Shown: positions 37,101 through 49,000 of the stretch, one piece after another | How the letters are laid out: every line of letters starts with the position of its first letter | Numbering within the stretch: position 1 is the first letter of the stretch | NCBI GenBank assembly: GCA_963920635.1 | Contig: OY987304.1 | Location: 441,501 to 505,500, forward strand | DNA from: Pseudeuparius sepicola | Lineage: Eukaryota > Arthropoda > Insecta > Coleoptera > Anthribidae | Length of the DNA stretch: 64,000 bases | Direction: 5' to 3' | The notes under the pieces: generated by a model | Told to the model about the DNA's origin: nothing | Seen by the model: only the letters and a program-made list of their open reading frames with translations | Databases searched by the model: none | Position numbers and translations under genes: made by a program

Positions 37101-37377
37101 GCATACTTGGCATCACTGATACTATTAGAATGAGGAAAGAATAGGCCTCACTTTGGAAAGTATATTGCTGGGTCCCCTTATTTTAAAGAGTCCCTGGCTA
37201 AATATTATAACCTACGCACTAACCTGTCTCATGTCTCTGCAAATTCTTATTAAACAAAAAGTTCAAATTCTGCAGCTGCTCTGGGCAAAATCTCAGCTTC
37301 GCGTTTGGTAAAATCAACTCCCCCAACTTCTTGAACTTCACGCTCTTGCCGGCTTTCTCTCTCTTTCTGCGGAACAT
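31148..37377 (-). CDS. Unidentified ~957-residue protein, ten exons
   Basis: Exons in coding order: 37377-37224, 36565-36447, 36392-36187, 36133-35952, 35013-34778, 34721-34545, 34494-33946, 33895-33166, 31723-31566 and 31510-31148. Every junction is GT-AG and every phase fits, giving 957 residues from Met 37377. I do not recognise the family. The N-terminus is basic (MFRRKREKAGKSVKFKKLG). The middle is leucine-rich and looks helical, as in armadillo/HEAT-like or scaffold proteins (LDMLNWSPMFLSTHVLRLLD, ALGAFCKLVNMGKISPAQGL). The C-terminal third is basic and low in hydrophobics (RKEIRRQKTLPNRS). There is no signal peptide or membrane segment. The frame stays open upstream of 37377 to an acceptor-like site at 37425, so a further 5' exon is possible. 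Two introns are largely transposon. Confidence 0.82.
31744..33134. mobile_element. Long foldback transposon filling a host intron
   Basis: 1391 bp, TA to TA. The left end TACAGTGTCCTCCAAAAAGT is mirrored by the right end ACTTTTTGGAGGACACTGTA. Inverted arms of about 650 bp run almost to the centre, leaving a loop of roughly 70 bp near 32410-32480. Both arms give the same broken frame (LLKYQKVLL, FERSTKIFSFLPIF) because the element is palindromic. The host intron (31724-33165) is 1442 bp, so the element is nearly all of it. Confidence 0.9.
35033..35951. other. Intron with transposon end and perfect hairpin
   Basis: Part of the intron between exons 36133-35952 and 35013-34778. A TACAGGGTTTCCC transposon end starts at 35032, 19 bp from the splice acceptor; no matching right end was found. 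Otherwise there are G- and C-run patches with no recognisable features apart from the hairpin listed separately. Confidence 0.45.
35828..35864. repeat. Perfect 16 bp hairpin
   Basis: AAATCGTACAATAATG (35828-35843) pairs exactly with 35849-35864 around the five-base loop GGCTA. It lies in an intron. It could be the core of a short MITE or a structured RNA segment. Confidence 0.75.
36682..37196. mobile_element. hAT-type MITE, copy 1
   Basis: 515 bp. The left end CAGGGACTCTTAAAAATAAG is mirrored by CTTATTTTAAAGAGTCCCTG at the right. Flanking octamers GCAAAATA (36674-36681) and GCTAAATA (37197-37204) match at 7 of 8 bases, as expected for a hAT 8 bp target duplication. It lies in the first visible intron of the unidentified gene, 27 bp from the donor. 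A second copy is at 52238-52756. A minus-strand frame (HIKPDGSWTLTYNITLYQPT) is shared by both copies but has no recognised family. Confidence 0.85.
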
Positions 37378-37427
37378 CCTTATACTTGGTTTGTTGACAC
37401 TGAAATTCGGACGAGTACTGAACTAAA

Positions 37428-39077
37428 AGTTCAAACTTATTAAAAAGCCTCGAACAATAGTTTAATAAATAATTGCGTTATTGCCTTCAATGACGAATTG
37501 TTTCAGTCGTTCCAAACGACCACTGCTTTCTTAAAAAGTTCGTTGCTTACATACAGGGTGATTCGATAAAAATAGCATTTTTTTTTTTAATTTTTTCTGT
37601 TGACAAAAAAAATATTTGATTTATCTTACATATATTGTTGATTCTCTCGAAAAACTTGCTTCCTTTAGTTCTTAATTGTTTTTATAATAATATACTGCGC
37701 AGTTTTTTTACGAAAGTAGCACAATTGGGCAAACAACACCACACCTGTTAGACATACCACTGATGAACATACAAAGTTCAATAATTGAATGTTTTGCCTA
37801 CTTGATTTCGTGGCAGTCGAACTTCCGCTTCCGTTTCCACAAACCGGAAGTACCCTTTGTTCGGAAATTGTTCTCATTATTTAGGTGCAAAGAGCTTCAA
37901 ACTAAACAGAAGACGACACATATGTATCAAATTTGTAGGATTTCGGAAAAAAATAGCCATGGGCGTCAAGAATTTTTACAGCTTTAGTTTTCAAATTATA
38001 TTGTACATTTTGAGCCGCTCTTTCGATTGTCGCAAAGTAGAAAGTTATTGCTCAAACCATTCGGGAGATATTTTTGAAGAAATCAAACATTCTAGTGTTG
38101 TAAAAACCTCCTTGTTGTGGTGATGCTGACTGAATGTTGCGTGACAACTGTGGCATGACAAAATGAGTTTTCACGTATCATTTTCATCATTACATACTTG
38201 TTTTCCCCAATACCATTTATATTTCTTATATTTTTTAAATTATTTCGCAAAGATGAACTTCAAATTTTTTCCCCGACATTTTTTTTTATGAAATTCGCGA
38301 AACGCTGTCACATTAGCTTGATGTCACTGCCTCAATTGGGAAGCCCGCTAGATGCCGTCCTTTGTGCATATTACCACAGTCAAACCTTAACTATCGCAGC
38401 ATAAATATTTTATTTTCCGTGTTGCATTTATTTCGAAATGAATTTTATCATGATTGATACCTAGGTACATGTTTCTATAATATTAGACAGGTTTATCGAC
38501 TTTACACCTATTGTTATAAGACTTATGGCTTTTTATCACGAGACCAAGTCCCCTGCCTACAATGAAAAATGTAATGTACAGGGTATTTCGGACAGAATGT
38601 TAAATTTAACATAAAGTGGCGAGAAAATGCCATTGCTACACCACTGGAGCAACTCCCAGATCAATTCTCCAAACAGGAGTCGACGCAGCATCCATAATCT
38701 GGCATCCGACCTTTTAGACACACCTCTGATCTATTAAAACATCGCCTAAATCAACCAACTGACTGTAAATTTCGACCTAGTGCTAAAAAAAGTGTTCAGA
38801 ACTTTGAAAATGGGTTAGACGCACCCCCCTTGCTAAAACTCTTGTGGTTTGTGAGGTACATGACGAAATTCAGGTTGGTATTTTGTTGGTCAATACCCCA
38901 GCAAGTGACAACATTGTATGAAGTGCAGAAAGACACTTTCAGATTCAGAGTGTTTTTGCAAAACTGATATTTTTAAAGGATTATTCTAGGATATACTGTA
39001 CATTTTTGTTAACTTTCAGTTATAAATGAAGAAACGCAAAAGTCAGGAACGTCGCTTAAGAATATACCTAAGCAAAA
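37428..39077. other. Divergent intergenic region with repeat scraps
   Basis: Lies between two genes transcribed away from each other. TACAGGGTGATTC at 37552 and TACAGGGTATTTC at 38577 are transposon ends without clear partners. About 37997-38060 is a lone, decayed relative of the 174 bp satellite at 56095-58475 (shared GCCGCTCTTTCGATTG). An acceptor at 39018-39019 precedes the leader of the downstream gene. Confidence 0.5.
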
Positions 39078-39088
39078 ATGTCTACTGA
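39026..39088 (+). CDS. Upstream ORF overlapping the membrane-protein start
   Basis: A 20-codon frame (MKKRKSQERRLRIYLSKNVY) starts six bases after the splice acceptor at 39018-39019. It ends 11 bases past the main ATG at 39078. If translated it would reduce initiation at the main start. There is no evidence of conservation. Confidence 0.35.
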   Translation: MKKRKSQERRLRIYLSKNVY

Positions 39089-42000
39089 AAAGGAAATTTT
39101 GTCAATAGAACCATTCAATATGACTGATTTTAAATGGAACAACCGAATTTTTGGAAATAAAACACAGAAATTTGAAGCTGAAGAAAAATATAACGGCACA
39201 GGATATTATATCGAAGAAGAAGGTGACATAGGTATGTATAAAAACTATGTTAATATACAGGGTGTTAATTCATTATTTAGGCATTTAGGACAAATAACAT
39301 ATTTTATGTGCTTACCAAATTTTACTGTTCCGCACGCCACTGGTTTGAAATAAGTTTAAACACCCTGTATAGCTGTCTTATTTACTTTGGGTGGATAAAA
39401 AAATTGCAGCACCTTCTTTATTTTATATTTAAAAAATCGATACTTGGTTGTTTTTGTTTTGTTATTGTTTTTCAACCTGTTTATATATTTGTTTTTTAAG
39501 GTTTTAACGAAATAGAAACAATTTTGATTGCGCTTTTCGCTACACTAATACCACTGCTTGTGATTTTGACAACTGTGTATGGAATATGGTGAGTTGAATA
39601 AAAATCAAATAAAAGTAATTGTGTAGAAATGCATTAAAAGAAAACTTTCCTAATGATCTTTTTATTAAGGTTTAATTGTCCTTAAATAGATTTGTCTCGT
39701 TTTTAGGTTAATGTACAGAAAATATAAATTTCGTAAAGACCATGTTAGATACGACGGAATGTTACAAAGAGAAGGAACATCGGAGTCCATGTCTAAGCCT
39801 CTACATTCACATTTGCTTCAAGACAAGGTAATTTTCTTGATATTTTATTAATTTAGTATTTAAAAATTTTCGTACAAATTAGGCAGATTTGTGATAAAAA
39901 ATGTGTTTCTATAGTCAAGTTTTTAAAAAAATTAGATATAATGTCAGATTTAACACACTACACGCTTCTGGTTGCTATAAAAGTGGCTAGTGAAACAAAC
40001 TACTTCAAATAACGTGAAAAATAAGACGTTAACTTTTTCAAATTATGGTGGATGCGCTGGGAACTGACAAAATTATATCTAAAGAGCTGTTCTCACAAAA
40101 TACGGGGTGATTCACAAATGATACAGACGCACTTTTTCGTATAAACTAAACTGTATAAAAAAGTTACAGGGAGTTAAAGTTTTAAAAAATGTGTGGACTA
40201 TTGAAAATTGTTGAGATATGTTAAGTCGGATTTGGTAAATGTATTGAGTTTCATGGAAAATTTGATTTTTTTGTATTATTTCAGGGTATTTCTGAAAAAT
40301 AAAGTAAAAAATTGGCTCGCTAGTAGACTCAAAGTAGAAAAAATGTGTTTCTTATTTTAAATAAAGTAACTTTTTCCAATAAACTTACCTATTTAAGGCT
40401 ATACTTTTGAAAATACAAGTCATAATAAAAATATATGTGAACAATTGAATATTTACCAAACTAGTTGCGATATTTAAATCAGATTTGGTACACTTTATAA
40501 AGGCGTGGGTTAGCATAAAACCTGTTAATATCAAACACCTTATACATATAGCAATAAAATGCATTTACCTACTTTCATCGCAAATTTGATTTTTTGTATT
40601 ATCTCAGAGTATTTCTGAAAAATAAAGTAAAAAATTGGCTCGCTAGGTAAGAATTACTTTAAACCTGAATAAAGTAACTATCTATCTATCTTGTGCAGAT
40701 CTCGAAAAGTAAAACCTTGATTGGGTCAGTTTAGTGGAAATAGTTACTTTATTTAAAGTAAGAAACACATTTTTTTACTTTAAGTCTTAGATACCTCCTG
40801 TCGAGCAAGTTTTTTTTAGTAAATTTTTCAGAATAACCCTGAAATATGTAATACAAAAAAAATCAAATTTGCCATGAATCCATGACACATACGAAAAATT
40901 GCCAAGAGGACATTTCTGTTTACAATTAAAATCTGCATAAAAAAATCAATACATTTTATTTCTATACAAGGTGTTTTTTTTTCTAAAAACATTTGTATTA
41001 ATTACCCACTTCTACGCCACTGGTTGTTCAAGGTGTTTGATATTAACAGGTTTTATGCTAACCCATGCCGTTATAACGTGAAACAAATTTAACTTAAATA
41101 TCTCAACTAATTTGGTAAATATTCAATAAAGTCCACATATTTTTTTAAAACTTTAACACCCTGTAACTATTTTATAAGGCCTTAAAAATATACAGTTTAT
41201 ACGAGAAAGTGCGGTTATTTTTTTTTTAAGATCTATCACCTGTTACAGTTCGATCCCTTAAAAGTAAACCACCCTGTATTTTTAGCATTCCATTTCTCTG
41301 CTTGGTTATTGTTAGAGATAACCGGAAAAACCTATATTTGATTGATGGGCGTTGGGAGAACAAAAGGAACCTAAAAAACAAAAAATACTCCTCTTATATT
41401 CGCAATATTTCATGGTGAATATATTCAACTTCACAATTGTCACCTTAAGCCGGACACCCTGTAACTACTGCCTACTGGGACTGGCTGTAGTAGCTGTGGC
41501 ATATTTGCTTCTTTTGAAGACCAGTATGCCGTATGCACCGTATTCAAATTTCAAAGTTCTTTGAACAGCTTTCAACATTGACCTCGGCTAGACTAGACAT
41601 CACTTTAGGATACTCTTGACTTTCAAATCAGTAGACCAGTCAACCCAAAAGATATTGCCTTAGATGGGGATTACGCAAATGTATTTGGGATGTACTTTTC
41701 GTTATTTGGAAGGCAGATTTCCGTGCATGTACAACGATGTAGGTGCCTATTTTGCGAAGTATTAGTTATCTTACTATTTGGACGCTATTCTTTGGCGTCT
41801 TCTCTTCCAAATCGTCGGTACGACCTCTAAAAGGCAACGACCGGTCAGTCACTCCCGAAAATTTCAGCAGCTTCCCCCCCCCCCCCGAACAGAGATAGAG
41901 GTAGGACACCTCAGACGAGGATAGAGCCGGAAACATGGCGTGACTCTCTTTTTGCTTCTTCTCCGCCGTATTCTCTTCTGTTTCTTCGCGTGGTCTCGTG

Positions 42001-43057
42001 GGACATTCTTCTTCTTCTCGTTTTGGCCTTGTTTGACGGCTGGGGAATTTTTGGAAGAGTTGATAACCATTCTGTACGGAAATAAATTAAAAGTAAAAAA
42101 ATATTTTTAAAAAAAGCTTTTATTTAAATGCGCTAAAAAGAATAAAATAATCTTTTCTTTTAAAACTTTTACTATCAACTTATAACGTCATTCCACAATT
42201 TATATGATATAAAAGCTTGTCGCGAGATTTAAGTAGTGGTATTTACTTAGTTTGAAAAAAAACTTAAATCTCGCGACAAGCTTTTATATCATATAAATTG
42301 TGGAATGACGTTATAAGTTGATAGTAAAAGTTTTAAAAGAAAAGATTATTTTATTCTTTTTAGCGCATTTAAATAAAAGCTTTTTTTAAAAATATTTTTT
42401 TACTTTTAATTTATTTTGTAATTTTTAGTTTGGCCAGGTGTCTGAGTCTATTCATCTCAGTTAACGCATCATTGTTGCAAGGTCGTTTGCCGGTTAGTTT
42501 AGAACAGTCTAGCTCTTCAATGAGGAGACCTTCTAATGACCATCTTGGGTGTTCCGCCATGTTGGATTTAGAATGACGTCACACATATAATCATGCATTG
42601 TCATCCAAATTAAACGTGTGTACAAAATTTCAGCTCGATCGGTTGAAATTTAACTAGTCCGCCATCTTGAGTGTTCCGCCATGTTGGATTTAGAATGACG
42701 TCACACATATAATCATGCATTGTCATCCAAATTAAACGTGTGTACAAAATTTCAGCTCGATCGGTTGAAATTTAACTAGTCCGCCATCTTGGGTGTTCCG
42801 CCATGTTGGATTTAGAATGACGTCACACATATAATCATGCATTGTCATCCAAATTAAACGTGTGTACAAAATTTCAGCTCGATCGGTTGAAATTTAACTA
42901 GTCCGCCATCTTGGGTGATCCGCCATGTTGGATTTAGAATGACGTCACACATATAATCATGCATTGTCATCCAAATTAAACGTGTGTACAAAATTTCAGC
43001 TCGATCGGTTGAAGATATCTGCTTCAAAATTGAGTTGCAAGATTCCACCCGAACAAA

Positions 43058-43088
<31 letters not shown>

Positions 43089-46000
43089 CATTGCAAGTTA
43101 AATAAAAGCTTTTAAAAAGATTCGCCTATCTATGATCATTGTTTCAACTAATCCTAAAAGCTCGTCGCATTTAATGGCGAAACTGGGCTATGTTCTGTTG
43201 CAAGGTTTCTCCGAAATATTCTTTGCCCAACCTATACTCAAATTATTTTAAGAAGTCCTTACTGGGACTGTCAATTGGTAATTTCGATATCCTAAGTTGG
43301 CACCAATGCAGCCAAAACTGCAACCGGGTCATAAGTTCAGGTCAGTAACTAGCCCATTTGCACTAATAACACGAAAAGTAACACGAACAAGAACAACACA
43401 GATGATGGTAAAACTCACGAAACGTAGAAAACCCGCGAATATTTTCATTGCCGAATGTTTGAACCAGTTTGAACGATCTGGAAAACCTTCACTGTTACTT
43501 TGACACACCGAAGCTAAATTTGCCTGAGTCCGGCCATAGACGCTGCCAAAAGCAGCTGATTATTACAAAATACCAAAATGAAAAGTGTTTCCATGACGTT
43601 TGAAATTATTATTAAAATGAGTTGTAGTCATACTTATTGTTATTTATAGCGGTATAATCGTGATTGCAATGGGGTTTTTATTTTATTATGCTCTTTTTTT
43701 CGTATCACTTGGGTAACTTTTCACATCATAAATTAATGAGTGACGTCATTAACTGGTTGAGACACATATACCAATGTTATACCCATGGTTAACAGAAAAT
43801 TCCTAGGGATTTTGTGGAGAATGTCATCTGACAAAATCGGGACTTCTTACAGTAATCGGGGTATACAACGAGTGCGAGACAACGCGATGCGTCTCTCTCT
43901 TTCTTAAAAAAGAGGACACGCGTTCTTCATCTTCTCCCATTTAAAGCAGTAACTAAAATTGCAATTATTGCAATTTGAACGAACTGGTCCTTCCATAGAG
44001 CTTGGCCTGTTTGGTTTTCTGACCAGAGCGACCGTAACTACCAAATAGCTGTAGGTATCCCAAATCAAGCCTATAGGAACATGTATCATAGATACTCCTC
44101 TCGCTATTTTTACTAGAGAAAATATCGTTTATAGGAAACCGAGTAATATTTTGTAGCTAGGTATCATGGCCCTAACCACAGCCGGCTCTAGGAAAGCCCT
44201 GAAGTTGTGAAAGCTGGCAACATGGTTTGCGGGTCTGCGCGGCGTGGCCTGTCACTCCCTGTCAGTTGATTTTACAAGAAACTTACCAGAATTAATTTGT
44301 GTAGTGCGGTTAGTGCTATCGTCGCCAGGTTGCTTCGACGAGGCAGTGTGTCTCTGGGTGGAAACAGACAGCCCGAAGTGCTGGCGACAGCTTTTTTATA
44401 AATTTGTTTTGTTTGTAAAAATATGAAACATTTTTCTAAAAGTTCGGGGTGTGAAAAATCGTTCCTTTACAATTTCAAACCTCAAGATGCCTAGAACAGT
44501 CGAGGGAAGCTAGAACTTATACTTGCGGCTGTAAGTCAAATCGTAATAATAACTTGAAGTAGCTAGGTTTTCTTTGCTTGACGGCAAGCGGTCAACTTGT
44601 ATTAATTTTGGGCTTTCCAAAGGGCGAAAATTTAAGAATAAAATGATTAAGGGCCTTTTATTGCATAGACAAACTAAAGTACCCTTTAAAATTAAAGGAG
44701 TTTTCTAACAATCCAACCATTGTTTAGTATTGTTGCAAAAGTTTCTTTACCTAATGTTACCCTAAACTGCCATTTCAATCAGAAGAGATTACTCTCCTTC
44801 ACAACATGCTGTTCTATGTTCGCTTGATTGTATTTTTATGAAAATTTAACCATAAGGAAAGATAGGTAATCATTATTTGCCCTTTGCGAAAAATTCCCAC
44901 AAAAATTCGACTTACAACAAGATGTAGTTCCCTCTATTTGCCCAAATTTACCATATTATTTGCCGAAAATGTACCTATCCACACCAGGAATCGTACTTAT
45001 TATAAATACTTATACTTCTGTATACATTTTGTTACTTGTTACTCCTTTTATTGTCTGTTAAACAAACGTACCTACTTTCTTAGGTACCCAATTATTGAAA
45101 CAAAGTTCACAATTGTATCTAATTATAATTAAAAAGAGGGTTGAACATTTATTAGAAAAGATAAACTAAGCCAAAGTGCAGACTGCTCTATAGACCCGTT
45201 GAACCGTCCCGCTGCGGCGTTGCCACATGTTTGCACAGGGCTTGTTAGTTTGAGAAGGTTGTGCCCTAACAACAGAAGATAAACACTGACTTTTGACGAA
45301 TAATCGAACGTCCGATTTCTTTAGCAGCGCATACCGAGTGTTCTAGTTCCTCGTACCTCTACATCGAGGCCAATGGCCCCCCTCTTTGAAATGCTAGGGG
45401 TCGTAAAAGTTTAGGACAACTTTTGGACAAAACGAACAAAAACGTCGGCAATGTGCTCGATGGAGAGAGAAGGCGAACGGTTCGGCTCGAAGCGTTGGAA
45501 AAGGAGAGATCGATTTTGGTCGCATTGGTTTTGTTTTATAACTACTGCTTCTAGTAAGTTCAGGCTGGGTTTGTGCAGATCGCGTTCCTTCAGACCTGGG
45601 TTTCGAATTTCGGCGGTAGTTACTGCGATGCATTAAAAATGATTTTTTCTCCTGACTTGCTTGCTTTCAAACACTATAGATTGTTTAACAAAAAAGTTTC
45701 GGCTCACAAAAAAATACCAATTTTACTGTTGTGTTAACAATTAAAGTGAGACACACTACAGATATTATATTAATTTCCAATAATAAACCACTGGACAAAA
45801 TTAACGCACCATTCATATTTTACTCGATATTTTTTATAATTTTATACAGGGTGAGTTTTTTTCGATGCCCACTATGGGGATCTCGGAAACTAGCAAACCT
45901 AGAACAAAGGTTAAATGGGGAAAGAATTGCAGTTTTGAATGCTCAATCTAATGCCCCTTTTGGCTTTTAAAAAAAGTTCACGGCTCACTAGATATTTTGA

Positions 46001-49000
46001 AAAAAGTGATTTTTTGCTATTTCTTCAGATCTCTGAGGCTCCGTTATTTCTGATTATACAGAAAAACTGTGGAGGCAAAAATTGTAGATAATTTTGGGCT
46101 TAATAAGATAATCTTATCCAATTTTTTATGTGGTTTGTGATTTTTGAGATATGACAAACTTTTGTTTATCTAGATTAGCTCTATCCAAATAGTTGGATAG
46201 GGAGAAATAGACCCATTTCCTGGCAGTACCGATCCCCCGATTTGTCTGTTTTGGATTTCTTTTTGTGGGGAACAGTACAAAATAAAGTATGAGACAATTG
46301 TTAAATTAAGAGCAGCTGTTTTGGAACCAATTGCCAGTATTGACAGGCGCTCTCTAAGAAAGGCGACAAATTCAGCTTTAAAAAGATGCAATATTTGCAT
46401 AAATAATAATGGTGGATTGTATATCATGGAAACCGTTCACTTTACCATAATTCTGTATATAACAATTCTTGTTCGGAATTTAATCTATTGTATTATGTAT
46501 TGTATATAGTTTGTATATAGTTTACTAGATATTCACGCAAAACTGTGAAAAATAAGAATTTCCTGCCCTTTTCACCCCCTCCCCCCGAAACCCGACGCTG
46601 GTGGTGGTGTAACTTTTTAGTACTAACTCTTAGGAGGGTATGGAACTATTTCGTGCTAGAAAGGACTTTTTTTTATGTTTGGGTTTGGCCTAATTTTGTG
46701 TTAGTTTTACTGTACTAGTTTTATTTTGTGTGTTTATTATAAATATTTCGATTAATTAAAGTGGTAATTTTGTCCAGGAGTTTAATTTACTATTGGCTAA
46801 CACCACAAAGGCAACATTGCGGTCTATTCACCAACTTGAAACCACCTGGTTGACCCTTGCGACCAATTATCTATCAAAACCTACCTAACGGTACCGCCAG
46901 GTGTGTTTCCGATCATTTCCCGGTAGATAGTCCGAACTTCCCAGAAGTTCTAACGTCAATCGCTCTACTTAGACGGTCCCGAGAGTTCCGTGACCCTGAA
47001 AGGTGGCCACCAAGGCCCAAATTTTCTGCACGCAACCGGCACCATCTGCAAGGGGGCTAATGATGATGATGGGCGAGTTATCCTGACATAATGGGAGAAT
47101 GCCAAAGACTTTCGGTTGTTATTAGAGGTGGAGGAATGTCTAATTTTCGTCTTCGGCCGTATTCAAATTCGTATTAAGAAGGGCCCCGATGCCTACGAGG
47201 TGCGCAGAGCGTAATAACACGTCTTTATATTTGTTTCGTGAAGAAAAGGATTAAGTTCGATGATTATTGGGCAGTTGCAACATTTTTTAAAACATAAAAC
47301 TACTATACTATGTACAGGGTGATCCAAACTCGATGCCCCAGGCCTACAGCGGGAACACGAAAACTCAAAATAAAATTTCGAAAACGGGTTCTTAAATGGG
47401 ACATACTAAGGTCAAATTTTGACCGAAAATTAGCTTTTTTGATGTTTGGGAAAATGGCCGCTGTGACGTCATCGATATTATTTTCCCAGAAACATACCAG
47501 TTTTTCTTTATATATTGAAAGTCCTTGTCATTCTCAACAACTTTTATAGAAAGAAATTTTCTGTATCTTTTGTCGTTCCAAATCTACAGGGTCAAATATG
47601 TAAAAAAACATGGAATTTTTTCTAATCATTTTTCGAAATCTAGAGAGCTATGGAAACAATTGATAGTCAGAAATTATTTAAGAGTGTTAGGGTGCCTTGC
47701 GCACCCCTAAATTTATTCAACTGGAATATTAAAAAAAAAAAATTTGTAACAAACAATAATAACAAACAAGTTGGTAACAAGCATAATTCAGAAATTTAAT
47801 AAATATTCCAGTGGAATAAATTTAACATACTCTTAAATAATTTCTGACCATCAATTGTTTCCATAGCTACCTAGATTTCGAAAAATGATTAGAAAAAATT
47901 CCATGTTTTTTTACATATTAATAACTCGTTTAAATGATTAAATAACATTCAATTTAAACAGTACTTGGACATGCGCGAAAGGTATGCCATCCTTTTTTCA
48001 GCATTTTCATAATAAGAACTTGCATACTTCTCATTGGCAGCCTGTTCAGAAACGTGGAAAAATTAATTATTAAAATACAAGATCACGTGGCAATAATAGC
48101 CCTTTGGACCCACCCTAACGGTATGCCTATGGTTTTCCGAGGAATTTCCTATTTTGAACTTCATTATAAAACACATGGCAGCCTGTATAAAATCATATCA
48201 AAACGCATATTTTTCGAATAATTGAAAACTCAGTTTTTCACATGAAGAACCCAGGATGACTCTCTGATGACCTTATTATTCTGAGAATATGTGCCATATA
48301 ATGGCCCTTTGCAAGGCATACTGAGTAAAATCACGTCCAAAAATCTGTCACTATCTTCCGGTCTATAAGGTTCAATAATTATGACCGAAAATTAGCTTTT
48401 TTGACGTCTTCGATATTATTTTCCCTGAAACATACAATTTTTTCCATATATATTGAAAGTCCTTATCATTCTCGACAACTTTTGTCGGAAAAGATTTTCT
48501 GTATATTTTATTGTTCAAAATCTACGGGGTCAAATATACAGTGTGGTCATTTAAGTGTGCAACATATTTGTTAATTGCACGACCAAAATACAGATATTCC
48601 CGAAAATTGATGCATGTTCAATAATCATAGTAGGTGCACTTAGAATGGATGCAAGTTAAACAGCATACATGGTAGGTCAAAAAATATAAAAATTGTACAA
48701 GAGTAAAGTACCCTTATTCCAAAAAATTCAGCAAAAGGTTATTAAGAAAAGTTGTTTAGAATTAAAAGCTATGCCCAAATACCAAAACATAGTCTCCAAA
48801 GAAAAAAAAATTTCGTCAATTAATTTCCAGTTTCTTAATAAACATTTAAAATAAAAATTTTGCACCTTAAATGAGAGTTTCTTAATATACACATTATCAT
48901 TACTAATGTTTTACCTTGTTCGGAAGAATTTTTGCGAAATTTTAAAGTTTTGTTTAATATCGTTGCAACAAACATGAAGTTTGTGATTCACTAAAAAATT

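Larger units (their letters stand above)
42080..43119. mobile_element. Helentron-like element with palindrome, minisatellite and (CATA)n
   Basis: In order: a perfect inverted repeat (42080-42417), about four copies of a 122 bp minisatellite (42551-43015), a block ending in GCAAGATTCCACCCGAAC, a (CATA)n tract (43060-43090), and a terminal AAATAAAAGCTTTTAAAA. The element at 61728-62380 has the same order of parts. This architecture resembles Helitron-related non-autonomous elements of insects (DINE-1 or Lep1 type), but no Rep/helicase is present to prove it. Confidence 0.65.
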
